From Kibdelosporangium sp. MJ126-NF4 (GTDB taxonomy: Bacteria; Actinomycetota; Actinomycetes; Mycobacteriales; Pseudonocardiaceae), in assembly GCF_000826545.1 (NCBI RefSeq), contig NZ_CDME01000011.1, positions 1,328,001 through 1,392,000 of the forward strand: 64,000 nt of DNA, in the 5' to 3' direction. Position numbers and translations under genes: made by a program. The notes under the pieces are model-generated. The model saw nothing but the letters and a program-made list of their open reading frames with translations. It did not search any database and was not told where the DNA came from. Shown in pieces: positions 25,800 to 33,890 of this stretch; position 1 is the first letter of the stretch; the number at the start of each line of letters is the position of its first letter.

Positions 25800-26266
25800 A
25801 CATTCCACGACGCCGCCAGCACGCGGAGATCGGTCAGCCAGTGCGTTCGCATGCCGGTGCCATCGTCATGGTCATCACCTCGGGCCGGGAAACCGTGGCC
25901 CACCTGCGCGAAGTGGTGCGCCTCGCGGCGAGCACCGGCAGGCACCTCGTGCTGGCGCTGCCGATGCCGACGTCGTGGGGTTTCGAGATCATGGGCCCGG
26001 TGCCCGCGCAGCAGACCGACGACTACGAGATCGACTGGTTCCTGACCGTGGCACCGCTGATGGTCGACGTGTCGTGGGACATCGAGCCGATCTGCGGCAG
26101 TCCGATCAAACACAGCCGTGTGCTGGCGACGCGCTACAGGGCGGACACCGTGCTGCTGTCGACGCGGCAGCCGTTGCGCCGCTGGTGGTGGGCACGGAGG
26201 TTGAACAGGCAAGCGCGGGTGCTGTCCATGGGCGACTGGATCCGCGCCGAGCTCACCGGGACCTGA
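25793..26266 (+). CDS. hypothetical protein, conserved position after the carboxylase genes
   Basis: A 157-residue protein I do not recognise with confidence. The start chosen is the GTG at 25793, overlapping the biotin carboxylase stop by 7 nt; an internal ATG at 25869 is an alternative. The middle has alternating strands and helices (AIVMVITSGRETVAHLREVV, ..GRHLVLALPMP) that recall a small alpha/beta nucleotide-binding or stress-protein-like fold, and a basic tail (RRWWWARRLNRQ). It is last in the cyclase-carboxylase operon, just before a strong terminator. Confidence 0.55.
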   Translation: MLNIPRRRQHAEIGQPVRSHAGAIVMVITSGRETVAHLREVVRLAASTGRHLVLALPMPTSWGFEIMGPVPAQQTDDYEIDWFLTVAPLMVDVSWDIEPICGSPIKHSRVLATRYRADTVLLSTRQPLRRWWWARRLNRQARVLSMGDWIRAELTGT

Positions 26267-26283
26267 TCCCCCTGGTGAAAAGG

Positions 26284-26321
26284 AAAGGCGAGGCGGCTCC
26301 CCGGAGAGCCGCCTCGCCTTT
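26284..26321. terminator. strong bidirectional terminator
   Basis: A perfect 16-bp stem (26284-26299 with 26306-26321) with a 6-nt loop and A/T-rich ends (GTGAAAA before, TTTTCAC after) lies between convergent genes. It can stop transcription from both sides. Confidence 0.85.
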
Positions 26322-26332
26322 TCACGCTGTCG

Positions 26333-26914
26333 TCAGCAGTTCTTGCTGACAATCGCGGTCTGCTCCGGCGACGACACGAGCGTGAGCTTCTCGCCGTGGA
26401 TGCGCTGCGTCTGCGTGTGGCCGAAGAAGCGCTGCTCGTAGTGCAGGTGCGCACCGTGCCAGTCGTCCGGCGTCAGGCCGACGTCGCCGGCCTTGGCGAT
26501 CTCCTGGCCGCGCTTGACCTTGGTACCCGGCGCGGGCAGGCTCTCCAGCATCACGTGCACGTACACCGTGCTCCAGCCGCGGCCGTGGTCGACGAGCACG
26601 TACGAGGCGCCGCGGTAGTTGGAGTCGATCGAGTAGCGGCCGGCCTCCTTGATCACGCCGTCGGCCGACGCGACCACCGGCTTGCCCTTGGACTCCTGGC
26701 CCTTGGGCAGGTCCCAGTCGGACATCTTGAACTTGTCCCAGTGCCAGTCGTGGGTGTAGGCCATCCACGTCTCGCCACAGGGGAACGGTGCCTCGAACGC
26801 GGGCCGCGTCCGCTCGATCGGCGAGTAGCTCTGGTCACCGGCCGCCGCGCTGACCGGGCTCACAGCCAGCAGCGCGAGCGCGGCGACCGCGCCGATTCCA
26901 AGTTTCTTCTTCAT
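26333..26914 (-). CDS. secreted M23-family metallopeptidase-like protein
   Basis: A 193-residue exported protein. Start at the ATG at 26914 with GGAAACC upstream; the open frame extends 21 codons further without support. The signal peptide is MKKKLGIGAVAALALL..., with cleavage near SAAAG. The mature part has features of the LytM/M23 fold: a VVASADGVIKEAG strand, DHGRGWSTVYVHV, GTKVKRGQEIAKAGD and the final HxH motif AHLHYEQ. M23 enzymes cleave peptidoglycan peptides. The upstream metal His/Asp is less clear (THDWHWDKFKMSDWD), so activity is uncertain. It is on the opposite strand and probably not part of the polyketide pathway. Confidence 0.75.
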   Translation of the reverse strand: MKKKLGIGAVAALALLAVSPVSAAAGDQSYSPIERTRPAFEAPFPCGETWMAYTHDWHWDKFKMSDWDLPKGQESKGKPVVASADGVIKEAGRYSIDSNYRGASYVLVDHGRGWSTVYVHVMLESLPAPGTKVKRGQEIAKAGDVGLTPDDWHGAHLHYEQRFFGHTQTQRIHGEKLTLVSSPEQTAIVSKNC

Positions 26915-27203
26915 GACAAAGGTTTCCTTCGCGAGAAAATGTGTCGGGATGGACTGTGTTCTCCGTATTTCGAACACATGGCGACGGCATACATCCGCCC
27001 TGGTACCAAACCTGGACTATTCCGGCGTCCGGCGGAACCCACTGCGGGCGGATGACGAACCCCCCGTGTGGATGAGGACGGAGTTCGGCTCCGCGGAGGA
27101 AGCATTCGGCACGGCCCGCTGGATAGCCTGCCATCGTCACCATTCCGCGGGCCGCCCGGTTGCGCGCTCCCGCTGCGTCCAGTCGAAGAAACGGGGAGAT
27201 GCC
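26915..27203. promoter_or_regulatory. divergent promoter region between the M23 gene and the halogenase-PKS operon
   Basis: 289 bp without a credible gene, flanked by divergent starts. It must contain the promoter for the six-gene halogenase-ACP-cyclase-KS-KS-antiporter operon. I looked for SARP-type 11-bp repeats and found only a TTCGGC pair 21 bp apart, which is not convincing. Confidence 0.5.
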
Positions 27204-28832
27204 ATGTCAGCCACGGCAACCAAACGCCATGACGTGATCGTGATCGGCAGCGGAATCGCCGGCGGCATGCTTGGCACGATCCTGGCCCGCCACGGCGTCG
27301 ACGTGCTGCTTGTGGACGGTGGCTCGCACCCGCGGTTCGCCGTCGGCGAGTCGACGACCCCGCACTCCGGTGTGCTGCTCAAGTTGATGTCCAAGCGGTT
27401 CGACGTGCCGGAGCTGGCGAACCTCGCCTACTACGAGAACGCCGTCGCCAACGTCGGCCGGTCCTTCGGCATCAAGAAGCACTTCGGATTCCTGATGCAC
27501 CGCGACGGCGAGGAGCCGAACCCGGCCGAGGCCAACGAGCTGTCCGCGCCGTCCAAGATCGTCGACAACAGCCACCTGTTCCGCCAGGACAGCGACGCGT
27601 ACCTGCTGCACACCGCCATCCACTATGGAGCCTCGTCGCGGCAGAACTTCCGTGTCGCCGACGTCGAGCTCGAAGAGGACCACGTCACCGTCGTCGGTGT
27701 CGACGGAACCCGGTACGAAGGCCGCTACCTCGTCGACGCCAGCGGATTCCGCTCGGTGCTGGCGAACAAACTGGACCTGCGCGACAAGCCGTGCCGCTTC
27801 AAGCACCACTCGCGGTCGCTGTTCACGCACATGATCGACCTCAAGACCAGCGACGAGGTCCTGAACATGGACCCGTCGGACATGCCCCCGGTGCCGTGGT
27901 ACCAGGGCACGATGCACCACATCTTCGAGCGCGGCTGGTTCTGGGTGATCCCGTTCAACAACGAGGAGCGCTCGACCAACCCGTTGGTCAGCGTCGGCCT
28001 GACGTTCGACGAGCGGCTCTACCCGCCGGACCCCTCGCTCACGCCCGAGGAGGAGTTCTACAAGCACGCCAACCGGTTCCCGGCTGTCGCGCGGATCTTC
28101 GAGAACGCCAAGACGGTCCGTGACTGGGTGTCCACGCCGCGTCTGCAGTACTCGTCCACGGAGACGGTCGGCCACCGCTGGTGTCTGATGTCGCACGCGG
28201 CGGGCTTCCTCGACCCGCTGTTCTCCCGTGGCATCTCCAACACCGCCGACGTGGTCAACGCGCTGGCGCCCCGGCTGATCGCGGCGATGGCCGACGACGA
28301 CTTCTCGACCGAGCGGTTCAAGTACGTCGAGAAGCTGGAACAGGGCCTGCTGGACTTCAACGACAAGATGGTCAACTCGTCGTTCGTGTCCTTCTCGGAC
28401 TACACGCTGTGGAACGGCGTGTTCCGGATCTGGGCCTACGGCGGCATCCCGGGCAACCTGCGGATGGAACGGGCGATGGACAAGTTCGCCGAGACCGGCG
28501 ACGACCAGGTCTTCGTCGACATGGAGTCCGCGCCGCACACCGGTTTGTGGTGGCCGGACAACGACGGCTACCGCGAGCTGCTCGAGGAGATGAACCGGCT
28601 CTGCGACCTGGTCGACGAAGGCACCATGTCGTCGGCCGACGCGGGCGAGCAGCTGATGAAGCAGGTTGTCAGCGCCGACTTCCTGGCCCCCGGCTTCGGT
28701 TTCGAGGATCCCGGTCACCGGTTCGTCAAGCCGGAGATCGCGAGCCTCAAGGCGATGATGGCGTGGCTGCGCACCGACGCACCCGCCAGCATGCGGTACC
28801 TCGGCGCGGGAGGGCGACCGAAGTCCGCATGA
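27204..28832 (+). CDS. FAD-dependent halogenase-family oxidoreductase
   Basis: A 542-residue flavoenzyme. It has the N-terminal GxGxxG motif (VIGSGIAGGML), the family's GESTTPHSG segment and the halogenase hallmark GWFWVIPF (WxWxIP). It would chlorinate an activated aromatic carbon of the polyketide using FADH2, O2 and chloride, with the flavin reductase at 17437 as a candidate partner. One oddity: the segment normally reading GDAAxFxDPxFSxG reads SHAAGFLDPLFSRG, lacking the usual Gly-Asp, and the C-terminus is long. It could therefore be a non-halogenating relative. The ATG at 27204 follows GGGGAG. First gene of the minimal-PKS operon. Confidence 0.75.
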   Translation: MSATATKRHDVIVIGSGIAGGMLGTILARHGVDVLLVDGGSHPRFAVGESTTPHSGVLLKLMSKRFDVPELANLAYYENAVANVGRSFGIKKHFGFLMHRDGEEPNPAEANELSAPSKIVDNSHLFRQDSDAYLLHTAIHYGASSRQNFRVADVELEEDHVTVVGVDGTRYEGRYLVDASGFRSVLANKLDLRDKPCRFKHHSRSLFTHMIDLKTSDEVLNMDPSDMPPVPWYQGTMHHIFERGWFWVIPFNNEERSTNPLVSVGLTFDERLYPPDPSLTPEEEFYKHANRFPAVARIFENAKTVRDWVSTPRLQYSSTETVGHRWCLMSHAAGFLDPLFSRGISNTADVVNALAPRLIAAMADDDFSTERFKYVEKLEQGLLDFNDKMVNSSFVSFSDYTLWNGVFRIWAYGGIPGNLRMERAMDKFAETGDDQVFVDMESAPHTGLWWPDNDGYRELLEEMNRLCDLVDEGTMSSADAGEQLMKQVVSADFLAPGFGFEDPGHRFVKPEIASLKAMMAWLRTDAPASMRYLGAGGRPKSA

Positions 28833-28876
28833 CATCTCCCTTGGGACCACTTATCTGTTCGAGTACTGGAGGAATC

Positions 28877-29131
28877 GTGAGCACCCCTGTTGTGACCGAC
28901 GCCGAACTGGCGGAGTTGCTGTTAGCTGTCGGCGTCGAACCCCCGGCCAACCCCGAGCTGTTCGACAAGTCGTTCGACGACTTGGGTATCGAGTCGCTGG
29001 CACAGGCCGAACTGGCCTCACGGCTGGACGACCGCTACGGCGTCGACCTCGAAGAGTGGCTCGAGCCGGAAACGACCCCCAATGAGATGCGGCGCCAGGT
29101 CGCCGAGAAGATGAAGGCGAGCACTGTCTGA
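28877..29131 (+). CDS. acyl carrier protein of type II PKS
   Basis: An 84-residue carrier protein. The phosphopantetheine Ser is Ser40 in DDLGIESLAQAEL; the usual D-S-L reads E-S-L here, which is tolerated in other ACPs. The acidic helix pattern (RLDDRYGVDLEEWLEPE) is normal. The GTG at 28877 follows CTGGAGGAA. It carries the growing poly-beta-ketone for the KS pair encoded two genes downstream. The stop shares one base with the next start. Confidence 0.9.
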   Translation: MSTPVVTDAELAELLLAVGVEPPANPELFDKSFDDLGIESLAQAELASRLDDRYGVDLEEWLEPETTPNEMRRQVAEKMKASTV

Positions 29132-30009
29132 TGAGCGCGCACACCGAGAACGAGATCATCATCAACGCGCCGCTCACCTATGTGTGGGCACGGACGAACG
29201 ACGTGGCGAACTGGACCACGCTGTTCACCGAGTACGCGTCGGCGGAAATCCTCGAGCAGGAGGGCAACCGGGTCAAGTTCCGGTTGACCATGCACCCGGA
29301 CGAGAACGACAAGGTCTGGTCGTGGGTCTCCGAGCGGGAGATGGACAAGGAGAACCGCACGGTCACCGCGCGCCGCGTGGAGACCGGCCCGTTCGACTAC
29401 ATGAAGATCTTCTGGGAGTACGAGGCGATCTCCGACGACCAGACCCGGATGCGCTGGGTGCAGGACTTCCAGATGAAGCCGACCGCGCCGATCGACGACG
29501 CGGGCATGGAGAACCGGATCAACACGAACTCCAAGGTCCAGCTCGGCATCATCAAAGACAAGCTCGAAGCCGAACGTCGCAACGTCGTCGCGTGCGACCA
29601 GTGCGCGCCCAACGACCGCCGCGGCGGCGACATCCGTACCGTGCTGGCGCCCAGCACCGTCGGCACCAGCTCCGGCTTCGGTGGCACGGTCGCCGTCGAA
29701 CCGGGTGAGGCCGTCGCCGAGCACTACCACCCGTACTCCGAGGAGTACCTGTTCGTTGTCGCCGGTGAGCTGCGCGTCGACCTGGACGGCGAGTCCCGTG
29801 TCGTCAGCGAGGGCGAGGCGGTGTTCGTGCCGCGCAACGTCAAGCACCGTCTGGTGAACACCGGTGTCGCGCCCGTGTCCGCGGTGTTCTTCCTCAGCCC
29901 GCTCGCCCCACGGCCGGAGATCGGCCACGTCGACACCGAGTCCAAAGAGGAGGCGGCCGCCATCGCCGCGGCAGCGGTCGGGCTGGTCGGTTCCGGAACA
30001 GGAGCTTAG
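29131..30009 (+). CDS. fused START-type aromatase/cyclase and cupin cyclase
   Basis: A 292-residue two-domain protein. Residues about 1-147 form a START/Bet v1 polyketide aromatase (NEIIINAPLTYVWARTNDVA, a long helix ending at KLEAER). Residues about 165-265 form a cupin with metal ligands in HYHPYSEEYLFVVAGE and a late His in NVKHRLVN. In many spore-pigment and pentangular clusters the aromatase and the cupin cyclase are separate genes; here they are one chain with a roughly 20-residue linker containing CDQC. It is expected to set first-ring aromatisation and a further cyclisation. TGATG coupling to the ACP; 2 bp before KS-alpha. Confidence 0.85.
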   Translation: MSAHTENEIIINAPLTYVWARTNDVANWTTLFTEYASAEILEQEGNRVKFRLTMHPDENDKVWSWVSEREMDKENRTVTARRVETGPFDYMKIFWEYEAISDDQTRMRWVQDFQMKPTAPIDDAGMENRINTNSKVQLGIIKDKLEAERRNVVACDQCAPNDRRGGDIRTVLAPSTVGTSSGFGGTVAVEPGEAVAEHYHPYSEEYLFVVAGELRVDLDGESRVVSEGEAVFVPRNVKHRLVNTGVAPVSAVFFLSPLAPRPEIGHVDTESKEEAAAIAAAAVGLVGSGTGA

Positions 30010-30011
30010 CC

Positions 30012-31274
30012 ATGCGTCGGGTTGTCGTGACCGGCATCGGCGTCGTCGCACCCGGCGGCGTCGGCCGGGAGGCATTCTGGGACCGGATCGTGTCCGGCAG
30101 GCCCGCCATCCGGCGGATCAGCCTGTTCGACCCTACTGAGTACCGGTCGCAGATCGCCGCTGAGGTCTCCTTCGACGCGAAGGGGAACGGCCTTACCGAG
30201 CAGGAGATCCGGCGCAACGACCGGTTCACCCAGTTCGCACTCGTCGCGGCTGCCGAGGCGCTCGAGCACAGTGGCCTGCGGCCCGACGAGGCGGACGCGG
30301 ACAAGATGGGTGTCTCGCTCGGCTCCGCTGTCGGCGCGACGACCCGGCTCGAGGACGAGTATGTGGTGGTCAGTGGCCACGGTGCGGACTGGGAGGTGGA
30401 CACCGACCACGGCCTGCCGTTCCTCTACCAGTCGCTGGTCCCGTCGTCCGCCGCGACCGAGTTGGCGGTCAAGTTCGGTGCGCACGGCCCGGCCGGGGTG
30501 ATCTCGACCGGCTGCACGTCCGGCATCGACGCGATCGGTGTGGCGTACCAGAGCATCCAGGACGGCGAGGCCGACATCATGATCGCGGGCGCGAGTGACG
30601 CGCCGATCTCGCCGATCACGGTGGCGTGCTTCGACGCGATCAAGGCGACCACGGCGGCGAACGACTCGCCGTCCACCGCCTCGCGCCCGTTCGACGCCGA
30701 GCGCAAGGGATTCGTGCTCGGTGAGGGCTGCGCGGTGCTGATCCTGGAGGAGTACGAGCGCGCCAAGCGCCGCAACGCGCCGATCATCTGCGAGGTCCGC
30801 GGGTACGCCACGCGTGCCAACGCCTTCCACATGACCGGGCTGCGGCCGGACGGCCTCGAGCTCGGTGAGGCGATCACCAAGGCGATGGGCCAGGCAGAGC
30901 TGAACAACGACGAGCTGGACTACATCAGCGCGCACGGGTCCGGCACGCTGCAGAACGACCGGCACGAGACCGCCGCCTACAAGCGGGCGCTGGGCAACGA
31001 CGCCTACAAGGTGCCGATCAGCTCGATCAAGTCGGTGGTCGGGCACTCGCTCGGCGCGATCGGCTCGATCGAGATGGCCGCCTGCGCGCTGGCGATCAGC
31101 CGGGGCATCGTCCCGCCGACGGCCAACCTGCGTACCTCCGATCCCGAGTGCGACCTGGACTACACCCCGATCGTGCCCCGCGAGGTGCGGGTCGACCACG
31201 CGCTGTCGGTGGGCAGCGGGTTCGGCGGTTTCCAGTCGGCGATGGTGTTCTCCAATCCGGAGGAGGTCCGATGA
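30012..31274 (+). CDS. type II PKS ketosynthase alpha
   Basis: A 420-residue ketosynthase. The catalytic Cys is Cys168 in VISTGCTSGID, with catalytic His residues in SAHGSGT and VVGHSLGA. It condenses malonyl-ACP units to the poly-beta-ketone chain as a heterodimer with the KS-beta encoded next. It begins MRRVVVTGIGVVAPGG, typical of this family. The stop and the KS-beta start overlap as ATGA, the usual arrangement for equimolar expression. Confidence 0.95.
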   Translation: MRRVVVTGIGVVAPGGVGREAFWDRIVSGRPAIRRISLFDPTEYRSQIAAEVSFDAKGNGLTEQEIRRNDRFTQFALVAAAEALEHSGLRPDEADADKMGVSLGSAVGATTRLEDEYVVVSGHGADWEVDTDHGLPFLYQSLVPSSAATELAVKFGAHGPAGVISTGCTSGIDAIGVAYQSIQDGEADIMIAGASDAPISPITVACFDAIKATTAANDSPSTASRPFDAERKGFVLGEGCAVLILEEYERAKRRNAPIICEVRGYATRANAFHMTGLRPDGLELGEAITKAMGQAELNNDELDYISAHGSGTLQNDRHETAAYKRALGNDAYKVPISSIKSVVGHSLGAIGSIEMAACALAISRGIVPPTANLRTSDPECDLDYTPIVPREVRVDHALSVGSGFGGFQSAMVFSNPEEVR

Positions 31275-32524
31275 ACGCCCCGCTCGTGACCGGGATCGGC
31301 GTGATCGCGCCGACCGGGATCGGCGTCAGCGGCCACTGGCAGTCCTCATTGGACGGTGTGCGGCGGCTGCGCCCGCTCGGCAGGCCGGACGCGGGCAACG
31401 CGCCGATCAAGGTGGCCGGTGAGGTCGACGAGTTCGTCGAGTCGGAGCACGTGCCCAGCAAGGTGCGCGTGCAGACCGACCGGTGGACCTGGTTCGCCCT
31501 CGCCGCCTCCCAGATGGCGCTCGACGACGCCAGGCTGTCGGTGGACGAGCACGACCCGTTCGACCTGTCGGTCGTGACGGCGAGCGCGTCCGGCGGCAAC
31601 GAGTTCGGCCAGCGCGAGATCCAGGCGCTGTGGAAGCAGCACCCGAAGAAAGTCTCGGCGTACCAGTCGATCGGCTGGTTCTACGCGGCCAGCACCGGCC
31701 AGATCTCCATCCGCCACCAGCTCAAGGGTGGCTGCGGGGTCGTGGTCTCCGACTCGGCCGGTGCGCTGGACGCGCTCAACCAGGCCCGCAGGGTGTTGCG
31801 TTCGGGCGGCAAGGCCGTGCTGGTCGGCGGTACGGAGGCGCCGTTGTCGCCGTACGCCTTGTCCTGCCAGTCGAGTCTGCGTCAGCTCAACCCGGACCCG
31901 TCGCCGGAGACGGCGTACCGGCCGTTCCACCCGAGCGGCGTGGGGTACGTGCCCGGCGAGGGCGGCGCGATCATGATCCTGGAGGACGCCGCCAGCGCCG
32001 CCGCACGCGGAGTCGATGGCTACGCGGCGTTCCTGGGCCACGCGGCCACGCACGACGCGTTCCACCCGTCGAAGCCGTCGCCGGAGGGGCGTCAGCTCGC
32101 CCGTGCGATCAGCAACGCGCTGGAGCGTGCCGGTGTCGGCCCCGACGACGTGGATGTCGTGTTCGCCGACGGAGCCGGTGACGCCGAGGCGGACGCGGGG
32201 GAGGCCAACGCGCTGCGCGCGGTGTTCGGTGGGCGGCTGGCGGACCTGCCGGTCACCATTCCGAAGACGATGGTGGGCCGGTTGATGTCCGGCGCGGGCG
32301 CGCTCGATGTCGCGTGGGCAGCGTTGGCCCTGCACACCGGGGAACTGCCGCCGACGGTCAACGCGGACGCCGAGCTGACCCGCCAGCACTACGGCATCAA
32401 CCTGGTGACCGAGCGGACCCGGCCGCAGCGCCTGCGTACCGCACTGGTCATCGCCCGGGGTGTCGGCGGGTTCAACAGCGCCGTCGTGCTGGGAGCCGTT
32501 GACGGACGCAGGGAATCGCTGTGA
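31271..32524 (+). CDS. type II PKS ketosynthase beta (chain length factor)
   Basis: A 417-residue KS-like protein lacking the active-site Cys, as expected for chain length factors. At the position where most KS-beta have Gln (QAGGLDAL in actinorhodin CLF) this protein has Ser162 in VVSDSAGALDAL. It pairs with KS-alpha and sets chain length through its interface tunnel. No length prediction is offered: I could not make a reliable assignment from tunnel residues by eye. Its stop overlaps the antiporter GTG (GTGA). Confidence 0.92.
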   Translation: MNAPLVTGIGVIAPTGIGVSGHWQSSLDGVRRLRPLGRPDAGNAPIKVAGEVDEFVESEHVPSKVRVQTDRWTWFALAASQMALDDARLSVDEHDPFDLSVVTASASGGNEFGQREIQALWKQHPKKVSAYQSIGWFYAASTGQISIRHQLKGGCGVVVSDSAGALDALNQARRVLRSGGKAVLVGGTEAPLSPYALSCQSSLRQLNPDPSPETAYRPFHPSGVGYVPGEGGAIMILEDAASAAARGVDGYAAFLGHAATHDAFHPSKPSPEGRQLARAISNALERAGVGPDDVDVVFADGAGDAEADAGEANALRAVFGGRLADLPVTIPKTMVGRLMSGAGALDVAWAALALHTGELPPTVNADAELTRQHYGINLVTERTRPQRLRTALVIARGVGGFNSAVVLGAVDGRRESL

Positions 32525-33777
32525 CAGCCGCCCAGGTCACCGCGCTGCTGCTGGGTCTCGCCCTGATCATCGTCTTGGCGAGGGTGCTCGGCGCGGTGGC
32601 CAAACGCCTGGATCAACCGCCGGTGATCGGCGAGATCCTGGCGGGCATCCTGCTCGGGCCGACACTGTTCGACGGGGCGATCACCAACACGCTGTTCCCC
32701 GCCGACACGCGTGGCTACCTCGCGTCGCTGGCGAACCTCGGCGTCGCGGTGTTCATGTTCGTCGTCGGCTTGGAGCTGGACAGGAAGCTGCTGCGCGGCA
32801 ACGGGAAGATCGCCACCTCGGTGTCGGTCGGGTCGATCCTGTTGCCGTTCGGCCTCGGCGCGGCACTGGCGCTGTACCTGTACGCCAACCACCCTGGCCC
32901 GAACAAGCTCAGCTTCGTGCTGTTCATGGGCGCGGCCATGTCGGTGACTGCTTTCCCTGTGTTGGCGAGGATCATCGCCGACCGGGGGATGCAGCGCACG
33001 GTGCTCGGCGGCCTCGCGCTGACGTGCGCGGCGGTGGACGACGTGCTGGCGTGGTCGCTGCTGGCGGGTGTGATCGCGGTGGCGGGCGCGGGCGGTGCGG
33101 AACAGTGGCGGTTGTTCCTGCTCATCCCGTACCTGATGGTGATGCTGTGGGTGGTGCGGCCGCTGTTCACGCGGATGCTCACGAAGATGAAGGACAAGCC
33201 ACTGTCGGCGGAGTCGATGACCGCGGTGGTGGCGGGCCTGCTCGCCTCGGCGGCGGCGACCGAGTGGATCGGTCTGCACTACATCTTCGGGGCGTTCCTG
33301 TTCGGTGTGGTGTTGCCCAAGGAGGGCTACGAGAACCTGCGCACCGAGATGGTGTCGAAGGTCAACGGCTTCAGCGGTGTGGTGCTGCTGCCGGTCTTCT
33401 TCATCACGGTCGGCTTCAAGGTGAACCTCGCGAACCTCGGTTCGGCCGGAGCGGTCGAACTGCTGCTGGTGCTCGCGGTGGCGATCGTCGGCAAGTTCGT
33501 CGGCGCGTTCACCGCGGCACGGCTCAACCGAGTCCCGAGCCGGACTGCAGCGGCGCTTGCCACACTGATGAACACGCGCGGGCTGACGGAACTGATCATT
33601 CTCAGCGTCGGCCTGCAACTGAAGGTGATCGACGAACGGCTCTACTCGATCATGGTGGTCATGGCAGTGGTCACCACGGTCATGGCAGGCCCGCTGCTGC
33701 GGGTGTTCTACCCGCGCAAGCAGGTCGAACTGGACCGCGTCGAGGTCGCCTCACGAAGCGCGGTCGCCGTGTCCTGA
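32521..33777 (+). CDS. cation/proton antiporter (CPA2/KefB type)
   Basis: A 418-residue membrane protein with about 12 helices. PPVIGEILAGILLGPTLF and the VGLELDRKLL region are characteristic of Na+(K+)/H+ exchangers of the CPA2 family, and no C-terminal TrkA domain is present. Translational coupling to KS-beta ties it to the polyketide operon. Antiporters in such clusters are usually interpreted as export or self-protection functions, which is inference here. A strong hairpin 15 bp after its stop ends the operon. Confidence 0.82.
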   Translation: MTAAQVTALLLGLALIIVLARVLGAVAKRLDQPPVIGEILAGILLGPTLFDGAITNTLFPADTRGYLASLANLGVAVFMFVVGLELDRKLLRGNGKIATSVSVGSILLPFGLGAALALYLYANHPGPNKLSFVLFMGAAMSVTAFPVLARIIADRGMQRTVLGGLALTCAAVDDVLAWSLLAGVIAVAGAGGAEQWRLFLLIPYLMVMLWVVRPLFTRMLTKMKDKPLSAESMTAVVAGLLASAAATEWIGLHYIFGAFLFGVVLPKEGYENLRTEMVSKVNGFSGVVLLPVFFITVGFKVNLANLGSAGAVELLLVLAVAIVGKFVGAFTAARLNRVPSRTAAALATLMNTRGLTELIILSVGLQLKVIDERLYSIMVVMAVVTTVMAGPLLRVFYPRKQVELDRVEVASRSAVAVS

Positions 33778-33792
33778 CGGCGGCCGGGTGAG

Positions 33793-33827
33793 CAAAGCGT
33801 GGGCCGTGGACGCCGGCCCACGCTTTG
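33793..33827. terminator. terminator ending the polyketide operon
   Basis: A perfect 13-bp stem (CAAAGCGTGGGCC at 33793-33805 with its complement at 33815-33827) and a 9-nt loop, just after the antiporter gene. It marks the boundary between the polyketide locus and what follows. Confidence 0.8.
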
Positions 33828-33890
33828 GCATGTGCCGGTACAACTGTGTTGTCAGCGAGTTCATGACAGGACACAGGAGAAACAGCACCC

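Noticed and set aside
27060..27110. SARP repeats before the halogenase-PKS operon
   Set aside because: Two TTCGGC copies lie 21 bp apart, which does not fit the 11- or 22-bp periodicity, and flanking bases differ.
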